This document shows positions 5,444-11,583 of a stretch of 11,786 nt of DNA, one piece after another (positions within the stretch are counted from its first letter, which is position 1; each line of letters starts with the position of its first letter). Position numbers and translations under genes: made by a program. This stretch comes from an uncultured Clostridia bacterium (lineage in GTDB: Bacteria; Bacillota; Clostridia; Oscillospirales; Ruminococcaceae): positions 1-11,786 of the forward strand of contig CANRHA010000035.1 of NCBI GenBank assembly GCA_947630315.1, written 5' to 3'. The notes under the pieces are model-generated. The model was not told the DNA's origin. It saw nothing but the letters and a program-made list of their open reading frames with translations, and searched no databases.

Positions 5444-7003
5444 TTATTTCAGCTCCGTTCCGCCGTCCGGCGTGCGCTCAAACGAGGTGTGAAACAGCTC
5501 CGAGGCGGCTCTTTCAAGGTAAAGCGTGTCCATTGAACCGGCCGTTTCAAAGCTTGAATGCATTGAAAGCTGCGCGAGGCCGATATCTACCGTAGGCACC
5601 GAAAGACGGGTGGCCGAAATGTTCCCGAGGGTGCGGCCGCCGGGAAGATCGGAGCGGTTTGCAAAGGTCTGGACCGGAACGTCGGCTTTGCGGCAGATCT
5701 TTCTGAACACCGCCTCCGAGAGGGCGTCGGTGGCGTAGCTCTGCGAGGCGCTGAATTTTATCACTATTCCCCCGTTCATGTACGGGCGGTTTACCGGGTC
5801 GGCGATGTCGGGGTGGTTCGGGTGTACGGCGTGGGCGTTATCCGCCGAAACGGCAAAGCTCCTTGCGAGCATCTGAGATTTATCTTTGTTGAGGCAGCGG
5901 CAGATCCTATCGACTGTCGACACCAAAAAATCGGAATTTGCACCCTGGCGGGTAGAGCTTCCCACCTCTTCATTGTCGAAGGCGCAGTAAAGGGCTATGC
6001 CGTCGGGAGTTGAGCCGGAGAGGATCCCCGAAAGGCCGGCGTATGCGCACTGCATATCGTCGAGGCGGGGCGAGGAGACAAATTCGCCGCCGTTCCCCCA
6101 AATTTCGCCCGGCATCTTGCAGTAGACAAACATATCATAGGACACGAGGTCGCGCTCTTTGACGCCGGCGGCCTCGGCTATCTTTTTTCTGAGGCTTCCG
6201 CGCGAATGCTCCGAACCTAAAACCGGCAGGGTGTCGGTCTGAGGGTCGTATTTATAGCCGTCGTTTATGTTTTTCATCATGTGCACAGCCACGCCGGGAA
6301 TGATGAGGGTCTCGTCCTTTAAATCAACAAGAACGGTTTTAAGGGTTCCGCCCGACGAAACTATCGCCCTGCCCGCAGCCGACAAAGGCCGGTCTATCCA
6401 CGAGGACATGTTCATCGAGCCGTAGCGCTCGGTATTTAATCGTATATACCTGCCGAGGGTCTCCATCTCGGCGTCAGGCTTAAGTCTGAACATCGGCGAA
6501 TCACAGTGGGCGCTGTATATGGAAAACCCGCGCGGGTCGTTTTTTCCTACCCTGAAGGCGATAAGCGAGGAATCGTTTCTTGTAACAAAATAGCTTCCGC
6601 CCGGCTTTACCTGCCAATCCTCCCATTCGTTCAGGCGGGTAAAGCCCTCGTTGCCGAGCATGTTTGAGATATTCGCGACGGCGTGGTAAACCGTCGGCCC
6701 GGAGGATATGAAGGAGATGAGCTTCTGCGCGCTGGCGCGGTTGTCGCTCATGGCTATTAAGTTCTGCTCCTCGGCCGCGCTCTCGGAGGAATGGCCCATA
6801 TCGGCGGAAAGGCCGAGCAGAAATTCGCTCGAAACATCGTAAAGCCTTGCAAGCCGCATAAGGGTATCGGGAGAGGGCGCGGTATCGCCCTTTTCGTACC
6901 TCGACAGAGACTTATTTGAAAGGCCGATGGCGTCCAAAACGTCCATCTGGGAAAGGCCCTTGCGTTTTCTGGCGCGTTTTAAGCGCTCGCCGAATGTTGA
7001 CAT
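5444..7003 (-). CDS. XRE helix-turn-helix domain fused to M18 family aminopeptidase
   Basis: A single open frame of 519 residues. Residues 5-65 are a Cro/CI-type helix-turn-helix (RLKRARKRKGLSQMDV... then LSRYEKGDTAPSPDTLMRLARLY). After a polar linker (66-84), residues 85-519 form a complete M18 metallo-aminopeptidase, a cytoplasmic dodecamer-forming zinc enzyme family that removes N-terminal acidic or other residues. All key motifs are intact: H166-x-D168 (SAHCDSP), D315-D316 (RLDD), E345-E346 (NEEVGS), D388 (SADNAHAVHP), the RSDLPGG loop (450-456) and H482 (SMHS). Typical M18 enzymes are about 430 residues and start near the equivalent of M85. The ATG at 7003 is supported by GGGAGGAA (7018-7011). 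I do not know this fusion as a described regulator; it could be a DNA-binding peptidase or a peptide-responsive regulator. Confidence 0.92.
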   Translation of the reverse strand: MSTFGERLKRARKRKGLSQMDVLDAIGLSNKSLSRYEKGDTAPSPDTLMRLARLYDVSSEFLLGLSADMGHSSESAAEEQNLIAMSDNRASAQKLISFISSGPTVYHAVANISNMLGNEGFTRLNEWEDWQVKPGGSYFVTRNDSSLIAFRVGKNDPRGFSIYSAHCDSPMFRLKPDAEMETLGRYIRLNTERYGSMNMSSWIDRPLSAAGRAIVSSGGTLKTVLVDLKDETLIIPGVAVHMMKNINDGYKYDPQTDTLPVLGSEHSRGSLRKKIAEAAGVKERDLVSYDMFVYCKMPGEIWGNGGEFVSSPRLDDMQCAYAGLSGILSGSTPDGIALYCAFDNEEVGSSTRQGANSDFLVSTVDRICRCLNKDKSQMLARSFAVSADNAHAVHPNHPDIADPVNRPYMNGGIVIKFSASQSYATDALSEAVFRKICRKADVPVQTFANRSDLPGGRTLGNISATRLSVPTVDIGLAQLSMHSSFETAGSMDTLYLERAASELFHTSFERTPDGGTELK

Positions 7004-7088
7004 ATAAGATTCCTCCCTTTTTTATCCCGCCGCGGGCTTTCGCCGTACAGCCGGCGGGGCGTCATGCTTTTCCCGGGCTTCTGCGTTC

Positions 7089-7197
7089 CCCCACCCCTGC
7101 GCGAAGCCCTGCGCCGCCTGCGGCGGCGCTCCCGCCGGGCGAAGCCCGGCGGGCAAAACCCGCGAAGCGGGTTTTGAGGCTTCGCGCAGGGGTGGGG
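7089..7197. repeat. Four-stem cloverleaf-like inverted repeat 1
   Basis: A 20-bp perfect outer stem (7089-7108 with 7178-7197) encloses three perfect hairpins: 7111-7118/7122-7129 (8 bp, TGC loop), 7131-7140/7144-7153 (10 bp, GAA loop) and 7155-7163/7167-7175 (9 bp, GAA loop). Only a few bases at the junction are unpaired. The outer arm abuts the stop codon of the nucleosidase gene (7198-7200). No T-tract follows, so it is not a standard terminator, though it may hinder transcription. The element at 8162-8256 has the same architecture. Confidence 0.9.
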
Positions 7198-7881
7198 TCA
7201 GCAGAGACCTCTGAGGGCTGCCATCATGGCGGTAACACAGCTTTCGGCAGCCTCGGAAACCATCGCCGAGAACTCGTCCGCCCCGGCGGTCACGCTGTCG
7301 GAGACGGCCTTTACTATCAGCGCGGGAACGTTGGCGCGGTTTGCGGTCAGAAGTATCCCCGCGGCCTCCATCTCGCATATTTTGGCGCCGTAAAGCCTGT
7401 TGAGCTCCCGCTTTTGTTCGGGATCCCCGACAAATTTATCTGCGGACGCGCAGATCACCCTTTCAAGAGAGGGCGCCGCGCTTAAAGCCGCGTCTACGAC
7501 CTCAGCCGGCGCGGGGATATATATCCCGGGGTAGTCGGGATATTTGGCTGGGCCTTCGTTGTCTACCGCCGAGGTGTCAAAATCGTAATGAACGACGCTT
7601 TCGACTACCGCCGCCCGCTTAAGCCCCATGTCCGGGGTAAGTCCGCCGCATATGCCGAAGTTTACTATCAGCTGTACGGAATATTTCGATATCAGAAGCT
7701 GAGTTGCCCCGGCGGCGTAAATTTCACCCACGCCGCTTTTTATTACATAAAGCTCGTGGCCGCCCATGGCGTATATCCTCACCGTGAGGCCGCAGCAGTC
7801 CTCCTGCCGCAGCGGGGTGCCGATTTTTTTGAGAAGCGCGCCGACTTCGTCGGTCATTGCAACGATCATTCCTATCTTCAT
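7198..7881 (-). CDS. mtnN: 5'-methylthioadenosine/S-adenosylhomocysteine nucleosidase
   Basis: A 227-residue cytosolic enzyme of the PNP/UDP phosphorylase superfamily. It should hydrolyse methylthioadenosine and S-adenosylhomocysteine to adenine plus the thioribose product, recycling sulfur and methyl-donor waste. Family signatures are in place: N-terminal MKIGMIVAMTDEVGAL with catalytic-type E12, GVGEIYAA (50-57), NFGICGGL (74-81), the purine/ribose-binding EMEAAG (170-175) and the general-acid aspartate D195 in VSD. Length fits the roughly 230-residue family. Other nucleosidases of the same fold, such as futalosine hydrolase, cannot be fully excluded. AGGAGG (7893-7888 region) lies 6 bases before the ATG. 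The four-stem element sits immediately after its stop, before the aminopeptidase gene in the same orientation. Confidence 0.88.
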   Translation of the reverse strand: MKIGMIVAMTDEVGALLKKIGTPLRQEDCCGLTVRIYAMGGHELYVIKSGVGEIYAAGATQLLISKYSVQLIVNFGICGGLTPDMGLKRAAVVESVVHYDFDTSAVDNEGPAKYPDYPGIYIPAPAEVVDAALSAAPSLERVICASADKFVGDPEQKRELNRLYGAKICEMEAAGILLTANRANVPALIVKAVSDSVTAGADEFSAMVSEAAESCVTAMMAALRGLC

Positions 7882-7900
7882 GGCTGCCTCCTTTTTTCAT

Positions 7901-7929
7901 ATTCTACCACGCTTTTTTGCAAAACGCAA
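7901..7929 (-). promoter_or_regulatory. Sigma-A promoter of the nucleosidase gene
   Basis: In minus-strand reading, TTGCGT (7929-7924), exactly 17 bases, then TAGAAT (7906-7901) preceded by TGG as an extended -10. A 7-bp inverted repeat CACGCTT/AAGCGTG (7908-7914 with 7928-7934) lies across the spacer and could be an operator. The leader to the ATG at 7881 is very short, about 13 bases, and is nearly all ribosome binding site. Confidence 0.75.
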
Positions 7930-8161
7930 GCGTGCCCGGGTCGGGTGACAGAAATCAGATTCCGGGGCGGGCAAATATCTGATAGCGCGCGGAATGCAGA
8001 ACGCTTTGTCAAGGTTTGCATGAAACAAAAGGCGTGCAAAAACCCGAAAGTCTCTGCAGCGTTTCCGTAACCTTCTGCGCATACCGCAAGGATTCTGCTA
8101 TCCGCCGCCCCTGTCCGCCCGGGTTTGGCTTCTGACCTTTGGCTTAGGTTCTCCGCCGAGA

Positions 8162-8256
8162 CCCCGGGCGAAGCCCGCCCCGCGCTGCGCGCGGGGCCGG
8201 CGCGCCTGCGGCGCGCCGCGGCGACCCCGCAGGGGTCGCCGGGGCTTCGCCCGGGG
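8162..8256. repeat. Four-stem cloverleaf-like inverted repeat 2, fully paired
   Basis: The outer stem is 15 bp (8162-8176 with 8242-8256). Inside are three hairpins placed end to end: 8177-8185/8189-8197 (9 bp, TGC loop), 8198-8206/8210-8218 (9 bp, TGC loop) and 8219-8228/8232-8241 (10 bp, GCA loop). All stems are perfect and the only unpaired bases are the three triloops. It shares the palindrome GGGCGAAGCCC with hairpin 2 of the element at 7089-7197, but the stems are otherwise different in sequence. It lies 54 bases beyond the stop of the downstream membrane protein gene. Confidence 0.92.
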
Positions 8257-8310
8257 CCTTCGGCTGCTGCAGCACTTTCCTCACCCGCCAAGCCCCGCCG
8301 CTTTGTCACG

Positions 8311-8856
8311 TCAAGGCTTGCATCTTCCGCAAGGACTAAAGCCTCGCGCTATTGCCTCATCGCGGGTTCCGCTGAAGTCCTCCCGGTTGTAGGGCTTTAT
8401 ATCCCCTACGCTCGAACAGTCTGGGTAGTGAAACTTCATCGTGTTGGTGTTGAGAACATAGCTGTGCTCCGCCTTCTCCGGCTCGTAGACCTCCTGTTCC
8501 TTTTCCTTAGGCGGCTCGCTCTCCTCAATTACCTCCTCCGGCTCGGGTTCCGTCTTAGGCTCGGTTTGGGTGATCTTTTCCGTCTTCTCCGGCTCCGGCT
8601 CGGTTGCCTCGCTGACCTTTTCCTCCGGCTCCTCGGAGGTCTGTGCCGCCGTCGCCTCCTCGGGCGCTTCGGTTGCTTCCGTCTCCTCGGGCCGCCTCCA
8701 TTCATCCGGGTCAAACTTTTCGGTGTACGATGTCGTAACCGGCGCGTCGCCGTCTACCGGCTCCTCAGGATTCTCGAACGCCGTAGATACCGCGCATACC
8801 GCTACAACCGCTCCAGCAACAAGCCAGAATTGCCATTTCTTAAATAGTTTTGCCAT
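8311..8856 (-). CDS. Membrane-anchored protein with acidic linker and C-terminal Cys/His metal-binding-like domain
   Basis: A 181-residue protein in three parts. Residues 1-27 are a basic start plus one membrane helix (WQFWLVAGAVVAVCAVSTAF, 8-27). Residues 50-130 are a low-complexity linker rich in Glu, Pro and Thr. Residues 132-181 are a compact domain with H143, C147, C176 and C179 (FHYPDC ... SPCGRCKP). Similar C-terminal modules are found in many Firmicute secreted proteins, often next to nucleases, and resemble the metal-binding part of Ada; zinc binding is likely, function unknown. The predicted topology places the domain outside the cell. I chose the ATG at 8856 because AGGAGG (8870-8865) lies 8 bases before it; an upstream in-frame ATG at 8883 has no such site. 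It follows the tRNA-Lys gene, separated by a terminator. Confidence 0.82.
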   Translation of the reverse strand: MAKLFKKWQFWLVAGAVVAVCAVSTAFENPEEPVDGDAPVTTSYTEKFDPDEWRRPEETEATEAPEEATAAQTSEEPEEKVSEATEPEPEKTEKITQTEPKTEPEPEEVIEESEPPKEKEQEVYEPEKAEHSYVLNTNTMKFHYPDCSSVGDIKPYNREDFSGTRDEAIARGFSPCGRCKP

Positions 8857-8874
8857 TTTTTCATCCTCCTTATC

Positions 8875-8915
8875 ATAAAACAAACCGCCGCCGGAAAATA
8901 TCCCGACGGCCGGTT
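8875..8915 (-). terminator. Terminator downstream of tRNA-Lys
   Basis: In minus-strand reading, AACCGGCCGTCGG (8915-8903) pairs with CCGGCGGCGGTT (8894-8883) with one bulge and a wobble pair, then TTTGTTTTAT follows. A small hairpin CCGGA/TCCGG (8921-8925 with 8932-8936) lies in the tRNA trailer. Leaky readthrough could feed the membrane protein gene, whose own promoter I cannot see. Confidence 0.7.
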
Positions 8916-8945
8916 AAAGACCGGAAGTATGTCCGGCTGCATATA

Positions 8946-9021
8946 TGGTGAGCCATTGGAGATTCGAACTCCAGACCCTTTGATTAAAAGTCAAATGCTC
9001 TGCCAACTGAGCTAATGGCTC
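8946..9021 (-). tRNA. tRNA-Lys(UUU)
   Basis: A 76-base cloverleaf including an encoded CCA end (8948-8946). The acceptor stem is GAGCCAT with ATGGCTC, the D arm GCTC/GAGC, and the anticodon stem TTTGA/TCAAA with loop CTTTTAA, giving anticodon TTT (decodes AAA and AAG). The T arm is TGGAG-TTCGAAT-CTCCA. All stems pair fully. Confidence 0.97.
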
Positions 9022-9039
9022 CTGCTAAACAGCTATGAT

Positions 9040-9068
9040 ATTATATCAGAGGAAAAATGATTTGTCAA
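9040..9068 (-). promoter_or_regulatory. Consensus sigma-A promoter of tRNA-Lys
   Basis: TTGACA (9068-9063), 17 bases, TATAAT (9045-9040): a perfect match to consensus. The tRNA begins at 9021, so the predicted transcript carries only a leader of about a dozen bases. Confidence 0.92.
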
Positions 9069-9113
9069 GAGGCGTTAAGAATTTTTTTGGCGTGGCAAAA
9101 GCGCCCGGCCGCT

Positions 9114-9122
9114 CATAGTATA
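9114..9122 (+). promoter_or_regulatory. Possible sporulation-type (sigma-K-like) -10 element
   Basis: CATAGTATA matches the CATAnnnTA form of the sigma-K -10 and lies 25 bases before the glycosyltransferase GTG. I find no clear AC-containing -35 at the expected distance, and no sigma-A promoter either. The match is short and may be chance, but the downstream gene pair would suit mother-cell expression. Confidence 0.3.
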
Positions 9123-9147
9123 TAACAAAAGCCGGGGAGGGGTCGGG

Positions 9148-10191
9148 GTGCTTAGCCTTTGTATGATAGTCCGCGACGAGGAGGACGTTTTAGGCAGATG
9201 TCTTGACAGCGTCCGCGGCCTTGTAGATGAAATAGTTATCGCCGATACCGGCTCTGAAGATTCCACCCGCGCCATAGCTCTGCGCTACACCGACAAGGTT
9301 TATGATTTTACCTGGGTCGATGATTTTTCCGCCGCCCGCAACTTTGCCTTTTCAAAGGCTTCGGGGGATTATCTTCTCTGGCTCGACGCCGACGACGTTA
9401 TAGAGGACCCCGTGCTTTTTCGCGAGGATATTACCCGCCTGTACGCCGAACGCCCCGACGTCATGATGATGCCGTATAACGTTTTGTTTGATCCGTTCGG
9501 CAGGGTGATCCTAAGCTACGAGCGCGAACGAATTGTAAAACGCGGCCTTAGGTTCTTGGGCGAGATCCACGAGGCGATACCGCCGGTGGGCAGGGTGATT
9601 CACGGCAGGGCGGCGGTATCACACCGAAAAACAAGGCCGGGCGAACCGGGCAGAAACCTGCACATCATCGAAAAGGCGATCTCAAAGAGAAAAACACCCG
9701 AGCCGAGGCTTTGCTACTACTACGCCCGCGAGCTTTCGGCGGTCGGGAGATCTCCCGAGGCCGAGGGCTGGTATCTGCGCTGCGCGGAAAACCCTTCGGC
9801 ATGGAGCGAGATTCGGGTGAGCTCATGGGTGGAACTTTCCGAGCTTTACCGCTCATCGGGCAGACCTAAGGAAAGCGAAAACGCGCTTTGGCAGGCGCTT
9901 TCAATATCCCAGCCGAGGGCGGACCTGTGCTGTGCGCTCGGGAGGATCTTTCTTGAACGCGGCGATCTTGACGCGGCGGAGTTCTGGTACTCGCTCGCGC
10001 CGGATCAGTATAAAAGGGCGAAAGGCGGGTTTGTCTGCGCCGATTTCGGCGGATATATCCCCTATTTGCAGCTCTGCGTTATCTTCTGGCGGAGGGGCGA
10101 CAAAGCCGCCGCCGAGGAGTTTAACCGCCTCGCCGGGGTTTGCAACCCTCACGGAAAAGAATATCTTTATAACCTTGAATTTTTCGGCTGA
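9148..10191 (+). CDS. Family 2 glycosyltransferase with TPR-like C-terminal region (SunS-like)
   Basis: A 347-residue cytosolic protein. Residues 1-120 are a GT-A fold glycosyltransferase family 2 domain: MLSLCMIVRDEE (1-12), VDEIVIADTGSEDST (26-40), WVDDFSAARNFAF (56-68) and the metal/nucleotide-sugar site LDADD (79-83). A GEIHE motif (138-142) is typical of SunS-like and beta-1,4-type relatives of this family. Residues about 186-340 contain helix pairs rich in Ala, Leu and Tyr (YYARELSAVGRSPEAEGWYL, then ALGRIFLERGDLDAAEFWY) resembling tetratricopeptide repeats, which could hold a protein acceptor. The start is GTG at 9148, supported by GGGGAGG (9134-9140) and by the family's usual beginning. 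The collagen-like gene follows 100 bases downstream on the same strand, so O-glycosylation of that protein is a reasonable inference. Confidence 0.88.
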   Translation: MLSLCMIVRDEEDVLGRCLDSVRGLVDEIVIADTGSEDSTRAIALRYTDKVYDFTWVDDFSAARNFAFSKASGDYLLWLDADDVIEDPVLFREDITRLYAERPDVMMMPYNVLFDPFGRVILSYERERIVKRGLRFLGEIHEAIPPVGRVIHGRAAVSHRKTRPGEPGRNLHIIEKAISKRKTPEPRLCYYYARELSAVGRSPEAEGWYLRCAENPSAWSEIRVSSWVELSELYRSSGRPKESENALWQALSISQPRADLCCALGRIFLERGDLDAAEFWYSLAPDQYKRAKGGFVCADFGGYIPYLQLCVIFWRRGDKAAAEEFNRLAGVCNPHGKEYLYNLEFFG

Positions 10192-10201
10192 ACGCTCCGC
10201 G

Positions 10202-10267
10202 CTCCGGCCTCTGACTGTCAGCCGCGCCTGCGGCCGTGATTCAGAAGCCGGAGACCTCTTCGGCTTC
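10202..10267 (+). promoter_or_regulatory. Leader with two mutually exclusive hairpins before the collagen-like gene
   Basis: Hairpin 1 pairs 10202-10214 with 10241-10253 (12 of 13 bases) around an inner GCCGC/GCGGC stem (10221-10225 with 10230-10234). Hairpin 2 pairs 10244-10253 with 10258-10267 (10 bp, one G-U pair, ACCT loop). They share 10244-10253, so only one can form. The ribosome binding site of the collagen-like gene (10278-10283) is 11 bases beyond hairpin 2. No T-tract follows, so an RNA stability, processing or translation effect is more likely than classical attenuation. Confidence 0.6.
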
Positions 10268-10291
10268 GACAACTTAAAGGAGGCTGCTTAA

Positions 10292-11443
10292 ATGCCAATC
10301 AACAGCAATTGCGGCTGCGGAGGCTCCTCCGACAACCGCTATCCTAACGGTACAAACGTTTACTCCTTCGGCTGCGGCGGAAGCTATGTGATCGGCCCCA
10401 CCGGCGTCACCGGCCCTGCAGGGGCCACAGGCACTACCGGCGCAACCGGCCCGACCGGCCCTGCGGGAGCTACAGGCGCAACTGGCGTCACCGGCCCTGC
10501 CGGGGCTACCGGCGCCACTGGCGCCACTGGTGCTACAGGCGCTACAGGTGCAACCGGCCCTGCCGGGGCAAACGGTCTTCCCGGAGCTACAGGTGCAACC
10601 GGTACTACAGGTGCCACCGGCCCTGCCGGCGCTAATGGTCTCCCCGGAGCTACTGGTGCTACTGGTGCAACAGGCCCCGCGGGGGCTGATGGACTTCCCG
10701 GGGCTACAGGTGCTACCGGTGCTACCGGCGCGACAGGCCCCACCGGCGCTGATGGTCTTCCCGGGGCTACAGGCGCTACAGGCCCTGCGGGCGCTGACGG
10801 ACTCCCCGGGGCTACAGGCGCAACCGGTGCAACAGGCCCTGCGGGGGCAGACGGTCTTCCCGGAGCTACAGGTGCAACCGGTGCCACCGGCCCTGCGGGA
10901 GCTGATGGACTCCCCGGGGCTACAGGCGCTACTGGAGCCACAGGCCCCGCCGGCGCTGATGGTCTCCCCGGAGCTACCGGCGCCACCGGCGCGACCGGTG
11001 CAACTGGAGCCACAGGCGCAACCGGGGCGGACGGGGTTTCGCCGACGGCGGCATACGTTCAGGCTTTCAGCACGGCCGCGCAGACGGTTCAGCCGAACGC
11101 GGCGGTAACGTTCAACAATGTAGGGGCGTCAAGCGGGGTAACCGTTACCCCGGGAGGCTCAGAGGCCACCGTTACCGACGCGGGAACCTACCTTGTAATG
11201 CCCTCGGTCACGCCCTCGACGGCGGGCCGGTTCACCGTTTACCTCAACGGCGCGCCCGTAAACGGCGGCATACTCTCTAACAGCGGAGACACCTCCTCCG
11301 GCGCTGTAATTGTAAACGCCGCCGCAGGGGATATAATCACAGTCGTCAACACCGACTCCACCGCCGCCACCCTCGTCGACGCTACCGGCACTACCCCGAA
11401 CGCAACGCTCTATATCCAGAGCCTTGAAACTACCCCGGCCTGA
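10292..11443 (+). CDS. BclA-like collagen-repeat surface protein
   Basis: A 383-residue protein. The N-terminal 34 residues are Cys- and Gly-rich (NCGCGG, FGCGG) with no standard signal peptide. Residues 35-247 are 71 uninterrupted Gly-X-Y triplets, mostly GAT, with GPAGADGLPGAT-type blocks recurring eight times. Residues 248-383 form a beta-rich C-terminal domain resembling the trimerising BclA C-terminal (C1q/TNF-like) fold. Such proteins form hair-like filaments on spores or cells, and threonines in the repeats are O-glycosylated in BclA. Lack of a signal peptide fits assembly on a spore from inside the mother cell. AGGAGG lies 8 bases before the ATG. The upstream glycosyltransferase is the likely modifying enzyme. 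A location on the spore is inference. Confidence 0.92.
   Translation: MPINSNCGCGGSSDNRYPNGTNVYSFGCGGSYVIGPTGVTGPAGATGTTGATGPTGPAGATGATGVTGPAGATGATGATGATGATGATGPAGANGLPGATGATGTTGATGPAGANGLPGATGATGATGPAGADGLPGATGATGATGATGPTGADGLPGATGATGPAGADGLPGATGATGATGPAGADGLPGATGATGATGPAGADGLPGATGATGATGPAGADGLPGATGATGATGATGATGATGADGVSPTAAYVQAFSTAAQTVQPNAAVTFNNVGASSGVTVTPGGSEATVTDAGTYLVMPSVTPSTAGRFTVYLNGAPVNGGILSNSGDTSSGAVIVNAAAGDIITVVNTDSTAATLVDATGTTPNATLYIQSLETTPA
10394..11032 (+). repeat. Collagen-coding tandem repeat tract
   Basis: 639 bases encode 71 Gly-X-Y triplets. The 9-base Gly-Ala-Thr code varies at third positions (GGC, GGT or GGG; GCT, GCA, GCC or GCG; ACA, ACC or ACT), so protein repetition is kept while DNA identity is partly scrambled. 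Longer units of 33-42 bases around GLPGAT are near-identical and should favour copy-number change. Confidence 0.9.
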
Positions 11444-11535
11444 GCCAAAACCCCTGAATTTTATATACAATCAGTAAAATTTTAATATATTTTGCCTTTT
11501 TGTATATGACTTTCCCGGGCATATCCTCATAATCA

Positions 11536-11575
11536 TAAAAAAGTACCCCCGACCAACCGGCCGGGGGAGCTTTTA
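11536..11575 (-). terminator. Terminator of the pyruvate:ferredoxin oxidoreductase gene
   Basis: CCCCCGACC (11546-11554) pairs with GGCCGGGGG (11559-11567) with one mismatch and an AACC loop. Minus-strand reading then gives TACTTTTTTATG. On the plus strand AGCTTTTAT follows the stem, so it may also stop transcription from the convergent collagen-like gene. Confidence 0.85.
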
Positions 11576-11583
11576 TAAGGGAA

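Larger units (their letters stand above)
7882..8310. other. Gene-free stretch with promoter, small hairpin and four-stem element
   Basis: No credible coding region lies here. It contains the nucleosidase promoter, two CAGA-type words (GACAGAA, ATCAGAT at 7948-7961) that look like a remnant of the heptad repeat, an 8-bp hairpin TTTGCATG/CGTGCAAA (8015-8022 with 8033-8040, one G-T pair), and the four-stem element at 8162-8256. Confidence 0.75.

Noticed and set aside
4360..5595. Open frame of 411 codons on the plus strand crossing two genes
   Set aside because: It overlaps the end of the second binding-protein gene and is antisense to the TIM-barrel and peptidase genes. It has no ribosome binding site and no family resemblance.
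7089..7197. Standard rho-independent terminator after the nucleosidase gene
   Set aside because: No T-tract follows the stem on either strand, and the three-hairpin interior is far more complex than a terminator. A transcription-blocking effect is still possible.
7930..8060. Riboswitch (SAM or purine type) upstream of the nucleosidase gene
   Set aside because: The promoter for that gene lies at 7901-7929, leaving a leader of only about 13 bases, so the upstream hairpin region would not be transcribed with the gene.
8162..8256. A tRNA-like or tmRNA gene suggested by the cloverleaf shape
   Set aside because: All loops are three bases, there is no anticodon loop, T-loop TTCGA or CCA end, and the stems are too long.
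8125..8847. Plus-strand frame rich in Leu/Arg opposite the membrane-anchored protein
   Set aside because: It runs through the cloverleaf element and opposes a gene with a strong ribosome binding site; the Leu/Arg richness mirrors the acidic linker codons.
10384..11013. Minus-strand frame rich in APVAPV repeats
   Set aside because: It is the reverse complement of the collagen triplets, so the repetition is a by-product of the Gly-Ala-Thr code.
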